16,587 nucleotides of DNA from JBKHYG01 sp046565595 (GTDB taxonomy: Bacteria; Actinomycetota; AC-67): positions 1-16,587 of the forward strand of contig JBKHYG010000006.1 of assembly GCA_046565595.1 (NCBI GenBank). The letters are read 5' to 3'. The position numbers and the translations under genes are program-made. A model generated the notes under the pieces. It had not been told where the DNA came from. It ran no database searches and worked only from the letters and a program-made list of their open reading frames with translations. Below, in pieces: positions 6,956 through 14,228 of this stretch (positions are counted from its first letter, which is position 1; the number at the start of each line of letters is the position of its first letter).

Positions 6956-8470
6956 TCAGCCTGGAGCCGGAGGTTCTCCGACCACCATGTTGCAAGACCA
7001 GCCCGAACAGCTGCGCATAGATGCAACCGTCGAGGCGAGCCACAACATGGTCGCCTGATAGGACGGATCATCGTGCCGGCTCTGTTTCTCGCCGGGATCA
7101 AGCAGCAGATCGTAGAGTTCCCTGTCGCCGCCCGAATACTGCACATACTTGAACCGGCTGGTCCGTAGGGCGACATACGGTGTCCATAGGCCGAGGCTGT
7201 CTCCCTCGAGGGCGAAATCCATCACCTCGTCTGTAGCGTTGGTGGATTCCAGCAGGATCGGGCGCGTGCTTCGCAGATCTGGGTCTGCAGCGAAAGGCAG
7301 CAGTGAACGGCCATCCTGAACGAGTCCCGGCTCGACGCCGGTCGTCTCAAGGATCGTGGCTGTCAGGTCTTGATTCGCGACCAGTTCGTCGGTCCTGACC
7401 CCACGCGGGAAAGCGGGGCCCCTGAGGATCAGCGGCACCCTCGCCGAGGGCTCGTAAGGCAAGAACTTGCCCCACGGGATCCGGTGTTGTCCGAGCAGGA
7501 AGCCGTTGTCCGAGGTGAAGGCGATGTTCGTAGAGTCGAGCCGACCGGACTCCCTCAGGGTGTCGATGATCGCGCCGACGCCCTCATCGACGGCAAGCAG
7601 AGACTCTCGCCGGTTCCGTTCCCGAGAAGCGTGGATATCACGGCTGTCTCGGCCGAAGCGCCATCGAGCCTGGATCGAGGCCGGCTTATCCGTCACATCC
7701 GCCTCGTTGTAGGCCAGTGGCCTGGTGATCGGCTTGCCGGCGAGGACACCTTCGTGCCGCGCCGCAGGCCTCGGGTCCCGACGAGGAGACCATCCGTCCC
7801 AGACGCTCTCGGCGTGCGGCGCGACATACATGACGACCAGCAGGAACGGCGCCTTGCGCTTCAACAGGCGTCGCAGTTGGGTGGTCGCCTTCCTGGTGAT
7901 CACATCGGTCTGATAGTTGCGAGGGTCTTCGACCGCAGGGGTGCCGTAGGTGCGCAGCACTCCTGCGTCGTTGAAGCGCGACCCATACATCCAGTAGGTG
8001 GTCGGATCCGTCAGAGCGTTCCAGGCCCACCAGCCGGGAGGGATATAGGTCGGGTCCTTCAGGCCGTAACCGTTCAGATACTTGCCGACATACGCGTTCC
8101 GGTAGCCGGCCCGCTCGAGCCAGACCGGAAGGGTTTCGGCGTCTCTGAAACCATCGAAACCAGCGGGGCTCTTGTTACCCCACACCTCGTGGTTGTGCGG
8201 GTACTGGCCGGTCAAGAAAGTGGCTCTCGAGGGACAGCAGTAGGGGAATGTCGCGAAGGCACGCGTGAAGGTGATGCCTTGATCCGCCAACTCTCGGCGG
8301 ACGATGGGCATCGAGTCCAGGGTGCGGACATCCTGGTCGTCGGTCATCACGACCACCCAGTTGGGCTGATCGGAACCCTCTGCGCTGACCGCTGTCTGGC
8401 CGGGGACTAGAGATGTTGTAGACGCGATGAGAACGGCGAGAGCCAGCGCTGCGTGCCCGTGTCGCAGCAT
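6956..8470 (-). CDS. Exported sulfatase, N-acetylglucosamine-6-sulfatase-like
   Basis: 504 residues with an N-terminal signal sequence (hydrophobic 7-23, cleavage probably near residue 30). Hydrolyses sulfate esters using a formylglycine made from Cys78 in the CCPSR motif (78-82), followed by the conserved ATFLTGQ. Metal and active-site residues seen: Asp44-Asp45 in TDDQD, Lys130 in VGKYLNGYG, His219 in APHAE, Asp321-Asn322 in TSDNG, and Lys335. The combination TDDQD, CCPSR, YPHNH and GKYLNGYG closely recalls the animal/bacterial glucosamine-6-sulfatase group, so a sulfated amino sugar is a plausible substrate (inference). A C-terminal pair, Cys488 and Cys493, may form a disulfide. A formylglycine-generating enzyme is needed and is not in this window. 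The ATG at 8470 has no Shine-Dalgarno and lies 7 bases after a -10-like hexamer, suggesting leaderless mRNA. Confidence 0.93.
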   Translation of the reverse strand: MLRHGHAALALAVLIASTTSLVPGQTAVSAEGSDQPNWVVVMTDDQDVRTLDSMPIVRRELADQGITFTRAFATFPYCCPSRATFLTGQYPHNHEVWGNKSPAGFDGFRDAETLPVWLERAGYRNAYVGKYLNGYGLKDPTYIPPGWWAWNALTDPTTYWMYGSRFNDAGVLRTYGTPAVEDPRNYQTDVITRKATTQLRRLLKRKAPFLLVVMYVAPHAESVWDGWSPRRDPRPAARHEGVLAGKPITRPLAYNEADVTDKPASIQARWRFGRDSRDIHASRERNRRESLLAVDEGVGAIIDTLRESGRLDSTNIAFTSDNGFLLGQHRIPWGKFLPYEPSARVPLILRGPAFPRGVRTDELVANQDLTATILETTGVEPGLVQDGRSLLPFAADPDLRSTRPILLESTNATDEVMDFALEGDSLGLWTPYVALRTSRFKYVQYSGGDRELYDLLLDPGEKQSRHDDPSYQATMLWLASTVASMRSCSGWSCNMVVGEPPAPG

Positions 8471-8476
8471 GCCCGA

Positions 8477-8483
8477 TATGGTA
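8477..8483. promoter_or_regulatory. Overlapping divergent -10 hexamers (bidirectional promoter)
   Basis: In the 41-bp gap between the divergent sulfatase and LLM genes, TATGGT (8477-8482, plus) and TACCAT (8483-8478, minus) overlap by five bases. Both fit TANNNT. The minus hexamer ends 7 bases before the sulfatase ATG, the plus one leaves a leader of about 20 bases with its own GGAGG. No clear -35 hexamers were identified. Confidence 0.4.
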
Positions 8484-8502
8484 CTGGTCGGAACGACACT
8501 TC

Positions 8503-8508
8503 GGAGGG
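8503..8508 (+). promoter_or_regulatory. Ribosome binding site of the LLM gene
   Basis: GGAGGG lies a few bases before the ATG at 8512. It supports this start and contrasts with the divergent sulfatase gene, which has none. Confidence 0.65.
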
Positions 8509-8511
8509 CGC

Positions 8512-9552
8512 ATGCTGTTGAAGATCGGGATCGAGATCCCCTATACCGATATCGCTGATCGCGAGGGCAACATCACCCTGGCGAAGGAGGCAGAAGACCT
8601 CGGATTCGACTCGATCTGGTGCTCTGAGGTGTACACCTACGATGCCTTCACGACCTTGGCCCACCTAGCGGGCCATACCTCGACGCTGCGCTTGGGCACC
8701 AATATCGCCCAGATCTATGCGCGCACACCGGCCCTGACCGCGACCAGTGCCGCTGCCCTGGATCAGATGTCCAACGGACGCTTCATCCTGGGGCTTGGGG
8801 CCAGTGGCCCTCAGGTCATCGAGGGCTGGCACGGCGTCGATTACGACAAGCCGGTCCAGCGCACCCGCGAGATCATCGACATCTGCAGGATCGTATGGAG
8901 GGGCGAGCGCCTCGAATACGAGGGAGAGGGCTTCAAGTTGCCGGGCGGCAAGACCAAGGGCGGTAAGGGTCTGAAGCTGATCAACTCTGGGCACCGCCCC
9001 GATATCCCCTGCTATGTCGCCTCGCTAGGTCCGAAGAATGTCGAGATGACCGCCGAACTCGCCGATGGTTGGCTGCCGTTCCCCTTCTCGACCGAGAAGG
9101 CCGCCGAGGTGTTCGGCCCGTCGCTTCAGGCCGGCAAGGCCAAGCGCGCTGCTTCCTTGGGTCCGCTGACGGTGTCGCCTTTCGCTCCGCTGTGGGTCGG
9201 CGACAAGAAGCAGGGACTGGAGGCTGCCCGCGCCCTGATCGGCTTCTATATCGGCGGGATGGGTTCGAAGGACCGCAACTTCTACAACCGTTTGGCGCAA
9301 CGGTACGGGTTCGTCGAGGAGGCCAGGAAGGTTCAGGACCTGTTCCTGGGTGGCGACAAGGCTGCCGCGATCGCCGCGACGCCAGACGAACTGGTCGAAC
9401 AGGTCTGCGTCGTGGGCGATGTCGCAGAGGTACGCGACCGCCTGCAGGCGTTCCAGGCTGCCGGCGCCACCGAACTGGTGGTCGCGCCGATCGCAGGCGA
9501 CCCTGCGACTCGACTCGAGATGCTGCGGGGACTAGCGAAGGCGAACGCTTAA
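8512..9552 (+). CDS. LLM-class, probably F420-dependent oxidoreductase
   Basis: 346 residues, a luciferase-like TIM-barrel enzyme. Family features seen: an opening beta strand KIGIEIP, helix ITLAKEAEDLGFDSIWCSE (21-39), the segment LRLGTNI (59-65), and GLGASGPQVIEGWHG (94-108), the strongly conserved signature of actinobacterial F420-dependent members, followed by YVASLGPKNVEMTAELADGW (168-187), as in the group that includes mycobacterial Rv3520c. Such enzymes move a hydride between reduced coenzyme F420 and a small organic substrate; the substrate cannot be read from the sequence. FMN use instead of F420 is possible. It has no signal peptide, so it is cytoplasmic. It is divergent from the sulfatase across 41 bases and ends 13 bases from the convergent membrane-protein gene. 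Confidence 0.92.
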   Translation: MLLKIGIEIPYTDIADREGNITLAKEAEDLGFDSIWCSEVYTYDAFTTLAHLAGHTSTLRLGTNIAQIYARTPALTATSAAALDQMSNGRFILGLGASGPQVIEGWHGVDYDKPVQRTREIIDICRIVWRGERLEYEGEGFKLPGGKTKGGKGLKLINSGHRPDIPCYVASLGPKNVEMTAELADGWLPFPFSTEKAAEVFGPSLQAGKAKRAASLGPLTVSPFAPLWVGDKKQGLEAARALIGFYIGGMGSKDRNFYNRLAQRYGFVEEARKVQDLFLGGDKAAAIAATPDELVEQVCVVGDVAEVRDRLQAFQAAGATELVVAPIAGDPATRLEMLRGLAKANA

Positions 9553-9565
9553 GCCCGCGGAACAC

Positions 9566-11110
9566 CTAGTTGGGAGGAGTTCCACCCTGTGCTGCACACA
9601 CGGTGAAGTTCCAGTTCACCTGTGTCGTCGGGGTGCCGGTCCCCCCGCCGGGGCGGCTCGCGCTGACCGTCCCGCAGCGAGGCTTCCGCAGAACGATCAA
9701 AGTCACGCCGCCGCGGTTGCTGGGGGCCTCGAAGTTCCACCCGTTGTCCTTCAGCAACTTCTGGAAGCGCTGCGCGATGTTCTTGGGAGTCTGGCTGGCT
9801 TGAGCGATACCTCCGCAAGCGGATGTCCCGGGGCCGGCGAACTCGCTCTGGTACTCCGCACGGAAATACTGGACCTCCTTCAGGACCGCTGGGACGGGGA
9901 AGTCCACCGAGGTCGAACATTCCGGGGGGGTCGAGGAGTACTGGATCGGGTTCTGCCGATTCGCGCCCGTGTTCAGCTTGCCTGGCTGCACGATGGCCAG
10001 GGCGACGGCTGCCAATAGGAGGGTCGCGAGGAGCCCAGCACCCGCCTGACCGCCCTTCTCTCTGCGCCAACCTGGGCGGATCATCAGGGGGGCGCCAGAG
10101 CTGAGCCGCGAGGATAGGAACGCTAATGCGATGGCCAGGACCAACGCGATGACCGTGTTGGTACCTTCGACACCGATGTCCGGCAACGGTTTGATGAAGC
10201 GCTTCAGGATGACGCTTCCCGCCGCGAGGTAGCCGAGGATCTCGAGGACGAGGCCGCGCTCTAGTGGGAAGCGGAGACGCTTGCCTAGCAGGCGAGCTCC
10301 GGCGATGATCGCGGCGCCTATCCCGGCCACGAACACGACCGGACCGAAACTGCCGCTGCCAAGGCCTGTGATCTGGCGCGAACCGATCGAGTACCAGGGA
10401 AGAAGCGTCGAGCCTGCCAGTAACACGCCCAAGAGGGCTACCAGAGCCTCGTCGCGGGTCCTGACCGGCTCATCCTCGTCCGAGGCGTGTGCGAGCGGCT
10501 CGAACGGTGCCTCGCCCGGACCGACCGGAGGGATGGGAGGCAGGCCTCCGGTGGCAGCCCCGTCGTCATCGGAGTCGCCCGGAGGGTTCCAGCGGATCAC
10601 GCCCGGAGCCCCGCCAGGAGCAGGCACGATCTCGTCGGCGATGCCGTCTGCATCCTCGTCGTCAAGGTCATCGTCGTCATCGTCGTCGAGGTCCTCGTCG
10701 TCGAGTTGGTCGTCGAGGTCGTCCTCGTCGGGGTCTAGATCGGCGCTTGGATCCAAGAGTCCCTCGAAGTCGGTGCCCTCGAGATCGAGCGGTTGGAGGT
10801 CGTCCCTGTTGGATGCCGACCGCCCGCGTGTGGACGAACCCTTGGAAGCGCTGGTCTTTCGTGTCGTCGATGAGCCCTTGGACCCAGCCTTCTTGCGAGC
10901 GGTGGAGCGCTTGGCTGCAGCTGACCTGCTGCTACCCGCTTTGGCCGCGCCGGCCTTTCCTGTCGTGGGACGCTTGGCCGCGCCCGAGCTGGTGGAACGC
11001 TTGGCCGCAGCCGCCTTCCCGGTCGTGGAACGCTTGGCCGCGGTCTTCTTGGTTGCGGTCTTCTTCGAGGTGGAGCGGGACGAACCCGATCGGCGCTTGT
11101 CTTCAGGCAT
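9566..11110 (-). CDS. Membrane protein with polycation-polyanion N-terminus and exported Cys domain
   Basis: 514 residues; no family recognised. Residues about 5-102 are Lys/Arg/Ala/Ser/Thr-rich with AAKRST-type repeats, like histone H1 or the tails of actinobacterial HupB. Residues about 103-162 are strongly acidic and Asp-rich. A Pro/Gly linker leads to five predicted helices (about 221-240, 254-274, 286-303, 319-335, 356-375). Basic loops after helices 2 and 4 predict N-terminus inside, C-terminus outside. The exported C-terminal part (376-514) has four cysteines (398, 432, 479, 505), enough for two disulfides. It is the last cistron of the adnAB operon: its ATG at 11110 lies within the end of adnB (ATGCCTGA, 8-bp overlap). 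A TTG at 11119 would add three residues and is less likely. DNA binding by the tail is an inference; a cell-envelope role is equally possible. Confidence 0.8.
   Translation of the reverse strand: MPEDKRRSGSSRSTSKKTATKKTAAKRSTTGKAAAAKRSTSSGAAKRPTTGKAGAAKAGSSRSAAAKRSTARKKAGSKGSSTTRKTSASKGSSTRGRSASNRDDLQPLDLEGTDFEGLLDPSADLDPDEDDLDDQLDDEDLDDDDDDDLDDEDADGIADEIVPAPGGAPGVIRWNPPGDSDDDGAATGGLPPIPPVGPGEAPFEPLAHASDEDEPVRTRDEALVALLGVLLAGSTLLPWYSIGSRQITGLGSGSFGPVVFVAGIGAAIIAGARLLGKRLRFPLERGLVLEILGYLAAGSVILKRFIKPLPDIGVEGTNTVIALVLAIALAFLSSRLSSGAPLMIRPGWRREKGGQAGAGLLATLLLAAVALAIVQPGKLNTGANRQNPIQYSSTPPECSTSVDFPVPAVLKEVQYFRAEYQSEFAGPGTSACGGIAQASQTPKNIAQRFQKLLKDNGWNFEAPSNRGGVTLIVLRKPRCGTVSASRPGGGTGTPTTQVNWNFTVCAAQGGTPPN
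10652..10735 (-). repeat. Low-complexity trinucleotide tract encoding Asp/Glu
   Basis: Dense GTC/ATC/CTC triplets on the plus strand, read as GAC/GAT/GAG codons on the minus strand, encode the Asp-rich block of the membrane protein. The codons are mixed rather than a pure repeat, so length slippage is possible but not extreme. Confidence 0.75.
10902..11041 (-). repeat. Spaced 17-bp repeats encoding AAKRST units
   Basis: Four near-identical copies of GTGGAACGCTTGGCCGC (plus strand) start at 10902, 10965, 10992 and 11025, spaced 63, 27 and 33 bases, all multiples of three. Two copies (10992, 11025) are identical and the other two differ by one or two bases. They encode AAKRST/AAKRPT in the basic tail of the membrane protein and probably arose by in-frame duplication. 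Confidence 0.75.
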
Positions 11111-14100
11111 GGTCGGCAAGGTTATCCGACCAAGCTCGGCCCTGAGCGCAGACGACCAGGAAATCGCAGTGCCCGCAGCCCGGCCCAGGGGTCGGTTCCT
11201 TGCCTCCGGCCTCGATCAGGGCCAGCCGCTCTAGCAGATCCGCTTCGATCTGATCCGCAGGCCGTACCTCCACGGAGCGTTCGATGACCGGATCATCTCC
11301 GAGGTAGACGAAGGTTGCCGTCATCTTGGCTGGGTCCAGACCCAAGATGCGTTGCAGAGCGAGCGCGTAGAGCTCCATCTGCCACCGCTCCGCCCCCATC
11401 TGTGCGGGCGCGCTTCCGGTCTTCCAATCGATGATCTCGCTGGACCCGTCCTTGGCGACATACACCGCGTCGATCCGGCCTTGGATGATCCGGCCGCCGA
11501 CGCTCATCGCGAACGGATGCTCGATGTAGGTGGGGGGAGAGTCTCCGAAGCGGGTCGACGCGAACCGTTCGCGCAGGGTAGCCACCCGGCCCTCTGGCTT
11601 GCTGGGGGCGAACTCCTCGGGATCGAGCAGACGCAGTTGAGGCTCGTGCCGTTCAGCGATCCAATCGTGCACGATCGTCCCGACCCGTGCAGCTGGCGAG
11701 GGACGCCTGGGAAGCGGCCTGACGAAACTCCAGTGGAAGCGCAACGGGCAAGCGGCGTGGGTGACCAAAGCCGTTACCGAGAGCGCCTTGGGTACTGGAC
11801 GCGCCTGTTCTGGGACGGCAGCCGTTAGCGGCTCGGATCCGAGCCGAGCTTGGGCTACCGCCTCGGCGACGCCCTGTGGGAATCGCTCGTTCTGGATCCT
11901 GCGAGGCGTTGGCGGCCATCCGGCCGAAAGTTCAGCTCGGTGCTCTACGAGCGTATTCTGCTCGGGCTGTTCCTCATCGGCCAGCACACCCACCCCCTCG
12001 ACCTCCCGGACCAACCTCATGAATGCACTCGGTCCCATCGGGTTCTTCATCGACTCTTTGAAGCCGGCCGGAAGGTACCAATGTGCGGCAGTGACGATCA
12101 GCCGCCTCTTGGCGCGGGTGATCGCCACATACAGCAACCGTTTCTCTTCCCGGAGTGCGCGAGCGGTGATCTCGGCTTCGAACGCAGCGAAGTTCCCGTC
12201 ATAGGTCGGCATGTCTTCGGAGTCGCCGCGCAGTTCGAAGGGCATGTAGGACGGGTTCCGAGTGGGGTTGGGCTGGCCGTCGGTGTCGGGGAAGATCTTC
12301 GAGTTCTTCCCCGCCGAGACTCCAGCAAGGATCACGACCTCGAACTCGAGGCCCTTGGCCCCATGGAGGGTGAGGATCTTGACCGAATCGTCATCGGATG
12401 GCTGCGCCAGGGACAGGCTCTCTGAGGAAGCTTCGACGGCGTCCAGCCAATCGAGGAATCCACGCAGGTTGTCCTGCCCGTCGACAGATCGGAACCCCGA
12501 GGCGTGCTCTAGCAGGTTGGACAGGTTCCGACGCACCGAGCGTGCTCGAGCATTGTCGGCGACGGCAAGCTCTAGCCGTAGGCCGCTGCGCTCGATCACC
12601 GCTTCCATCAGTTCCACAGGATCCGCAGCGAGGCTCGCCAACTCGCTATGGAGTTCCCGGAACTCGTTGAGTCGCTCGCGCGCTTGGTCGGAGAGGCCTT
12701 CGACCTTCTCTAGATCAGTGAGGCTGGTGCCGATCTCGTAGGGGACCTGTTCGTCGTGTCGGTCCTCATCGCGCAAGACGCGATTGGCGGCCAGCGTCGC
12801 TCGCGCCAACAGAGCCATGTCGCGATACCCGATCCGCCAGCGAGGGCCAGACAGGATCCGCGCGAACGCGATGTTGTCACCCGGGTTCTCGATCGCCCGC
12901 AGGTAGGCCAGCACATCGACGACCTCCGGGGTATCGAGGAGCCCGCCCAGTTCGACGACCTCTACGGGGATGTCGCGTTGAAGCAACGCTTCTTGGATGG
13001 GACCTACCACCCGTCGTTTGCGGCCCAGTATGGCGATCTGGTTCCTGGGGGTACCTGCGGCCAGTTCAGCTTCCACCTGTCCGGCGATGAAGCGAGCCTC
13101 GTCGATCTGATCCGCCAAGACCGCGGTATCCACCTGGCCCGCAGGAGCGCCAGCACGGGCGGTCAGGGAACCGGCGTTGCCGCCGTCGGATAGATCCTTG
13201 AGGACATGGTTGGCGGTCGCGATGATCTGGCCTGAGCATCGGAAGTTGGTACGGAGAGAGAACGATGTCGCCGGGCCATTCTCGTCGGCGAAATCCTCGG
13301 GGAAACGAATGATGTTGCGGAGACTCGCTCCCCGCCAGGAGTAGATGTTCTGCGCAGGGTCTCCGACCGCGGTGACCGCAGGGCCGCCCTCGCCGAGTGC
13401 CAGCGTCTGGATGAGGCGAGCTTGCGCGATGTTGGTGTCCTGGTACTCATCCAACAACAGCACACGGAACCGCTCGCGGAACCAGCGCTGGACCTCTGGA
13501 TGTGCAGCCACCTTCACGGCCAGGGTGATCTGGTCGGCGAAATCCATGACCCCACGAGCACGCTTGATCTCGTCGAACCTGCGGGCGACCTCCGCGAACT
13601 CGATGCGTTTGTGCATCGCTTCGATGTAGCCCTTCTCCTTGGCGTTGGTCCTGCGACCCTCGAACCGGGCCAACATCGCTCGTTCGTGATCGACGAGTTG
13701 CTGCGGAGTGACCTCGTGGTCTGCCATCGTCGAGATCAGGGCGGCCGCCTGGCTGACCAGATGCTGCGATCGCACCTCGTTCGCCTCGAAGCGCATGCTG
13801 CCGATCACCTCCCACAGCAACTGGGATGCCTGCCCGGCGGTCAGCAGCCGCGCATCTGGTTCGAGGCCGAGCTTCATCGCATGATCGGCCACCAGGGAGC
13901 TGGCGAAACCGTTGTAGGTTTGGATCGTGGGAGCATCCCCTGGCGCAAGCTCGAGCAGCGCCATGGCCGCGCGCACCCGGTCCCCCAGCTCTTCGGTTGC
14001 CTTGTTGGTGAAGGTGAGGCCGAGGATCTGGGTCGGTTCCACCTGACCACTGGCGATCAGATGCACCACACGAGCGGTCATGACGGCGGTCTTCCCGGAA

Positions 14101-14228
14101 CCCGCTCCGGCGTTTATGACGCCGTGTCGAAGTGGAGCCTGGATGGCTGCTCGTTGCTCATCGGTGGGTTCGTGGCCGCCCAGGGCCCGTACGACCGCTT
14201 CGGTGGCTCTGCGGGGATCGATACTCAC
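11103..14228 (-). CDS. adnB: AdnB-like motor-nuclease subunit (UvrD helicase plus RecB-like nuclease)
   Basis: 1041 residues. In mycobacteria AdnAB resects DNA double-strand breaks, AdnB being the main translocating motor. Complete superfamily 1A motor: Gln25 in PTDEQ; Walker A GAGSGKT (41-47); LTFTNKATEE (71-80); DEYQDT (260-265); VGDPAQNIYSWRG (288-300); FRCSGQII (329-336); LHGAKGLEFE (621-630); LLYVAITRAKRR (698-709). C-terminal nuclease: His854, GRID with Asp920, DWK with Asp934 and Lys936, Gln950 and Tyr954. Cys827 plus Cys1018, 1021 and 1027 match the four-cysteine iron-sulfur pattern of such nucleases. Length fits mycobacterial AdnB (about 1100). The GTG at 14228 is chosen: it overlaps the adnA stop as GTGA and follows GAGGTG; an ATG at 14420 would run 64 residues into adnA. 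Order adnA then adnB matches Mycobacterium tuberculosis Rv3202c-Rv3201c. Confidence 0.9.
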   Translation of the reverse strand: MSIDPRRATEAVVRALGGHEPTDEQRAAIQAPLRHGVINAGAGSGKTAVMTARVVHLIASGQVEPTQILGLTFTNKATEELGDRVRAAMALLELAPGDAPTIQTYNGFASSLVADHAMKLGLEPDARLLTAGQASQLLWEVIGSMRFEANEVRSQHLVSQAAALISTMADHEVTPQQLVDHERAMLARFEGRRTNAKEKGYIEAMHKRIEFAEVARRFDEIKRARGVMDFADQITLAVKVAAHPEVQRWFRERFRVLLLDEYQDTNIAQARLIQTLALGEGGPAVTAVGDPAQNIYSWRGASLRNIIRFPEDFADENGPATSFSLRTNFRCSGQIIATANHVLKDLSDGGNAGSLTARAGAPAGQVDTAVLADQIDEARFIAGQVEAELAAGTPRNQIAILGRKRRVVGPIQEALLQRDIPVEVVELGGLLDTPEVVDVLAYLRAIENPGDNIAFARILSGPRWRIGYRDMALLARATLAANRVLRDEDRHDEQVPYEIGTSLTDLEKVEGLSDQARERLNEFRELHSELASLAADPVELMEAVIERSGLRLELAVADNARARSVRRNLSNLLEHASGFRSVDGQDNLRGFLDWLDAVEASSESLSLAQPSDDDSVKILTLHGAKGLEFEVVILAGVSAGKNSKIFPDTDGQPNPTRNPSYMPFELRGDSEDMPTYDGNFAAFEAEITARALREEKRLLYVAITRAKRRLIVTAAHWYLPAGFKESMKNPMGPSAFMRLVREVEGVGVLADEEQPEQNTLVEHRAELSAGWPPTPRRIQNERFPQGVAEAVAQARLGSEPLTAAVPEQARPVPKALSVTALVTHAACPLRFHWSFVRPLPRRPSPAARVGTIVHDWIAERHEPQLRLLDPEEFAPSKPEGRVATLRERFASTRFGDSPPTYIEHPFAMSVGGRIIQGRIDAVYVAKDGSSEIIDWKTGSAPAQMGAERWQMELYALALQRILGLDPAKMTATFVYLGDDPVIERSVEVRPADQIEADLLERLALIEAGGKEPTPGPGCGHCDFLVVCAQGRAWSDNLADHA

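Noticed and set aside
7370..8410. 346-codon plus-strand open frame
   Set aside because: Antisense to the sulfatase, whose catalytic motifs are intact; no family feature or convincing ribosome site.
9553..9590. Possible terminator between the LLM gene and the membrane-protein gene
   Set aside because: Only a 5-bp stem (GGAAC/GTTCC) with a 15-base or longer loop and no T-run; it also lies mostly in coding sequence.
10281..11234. 317-codon plus-strand frame with a serine-rich stretch
   Set aside because: The serine run is the complement of the Asp-codon tract in the minus-strand membrane protein; it is a composition artefact.
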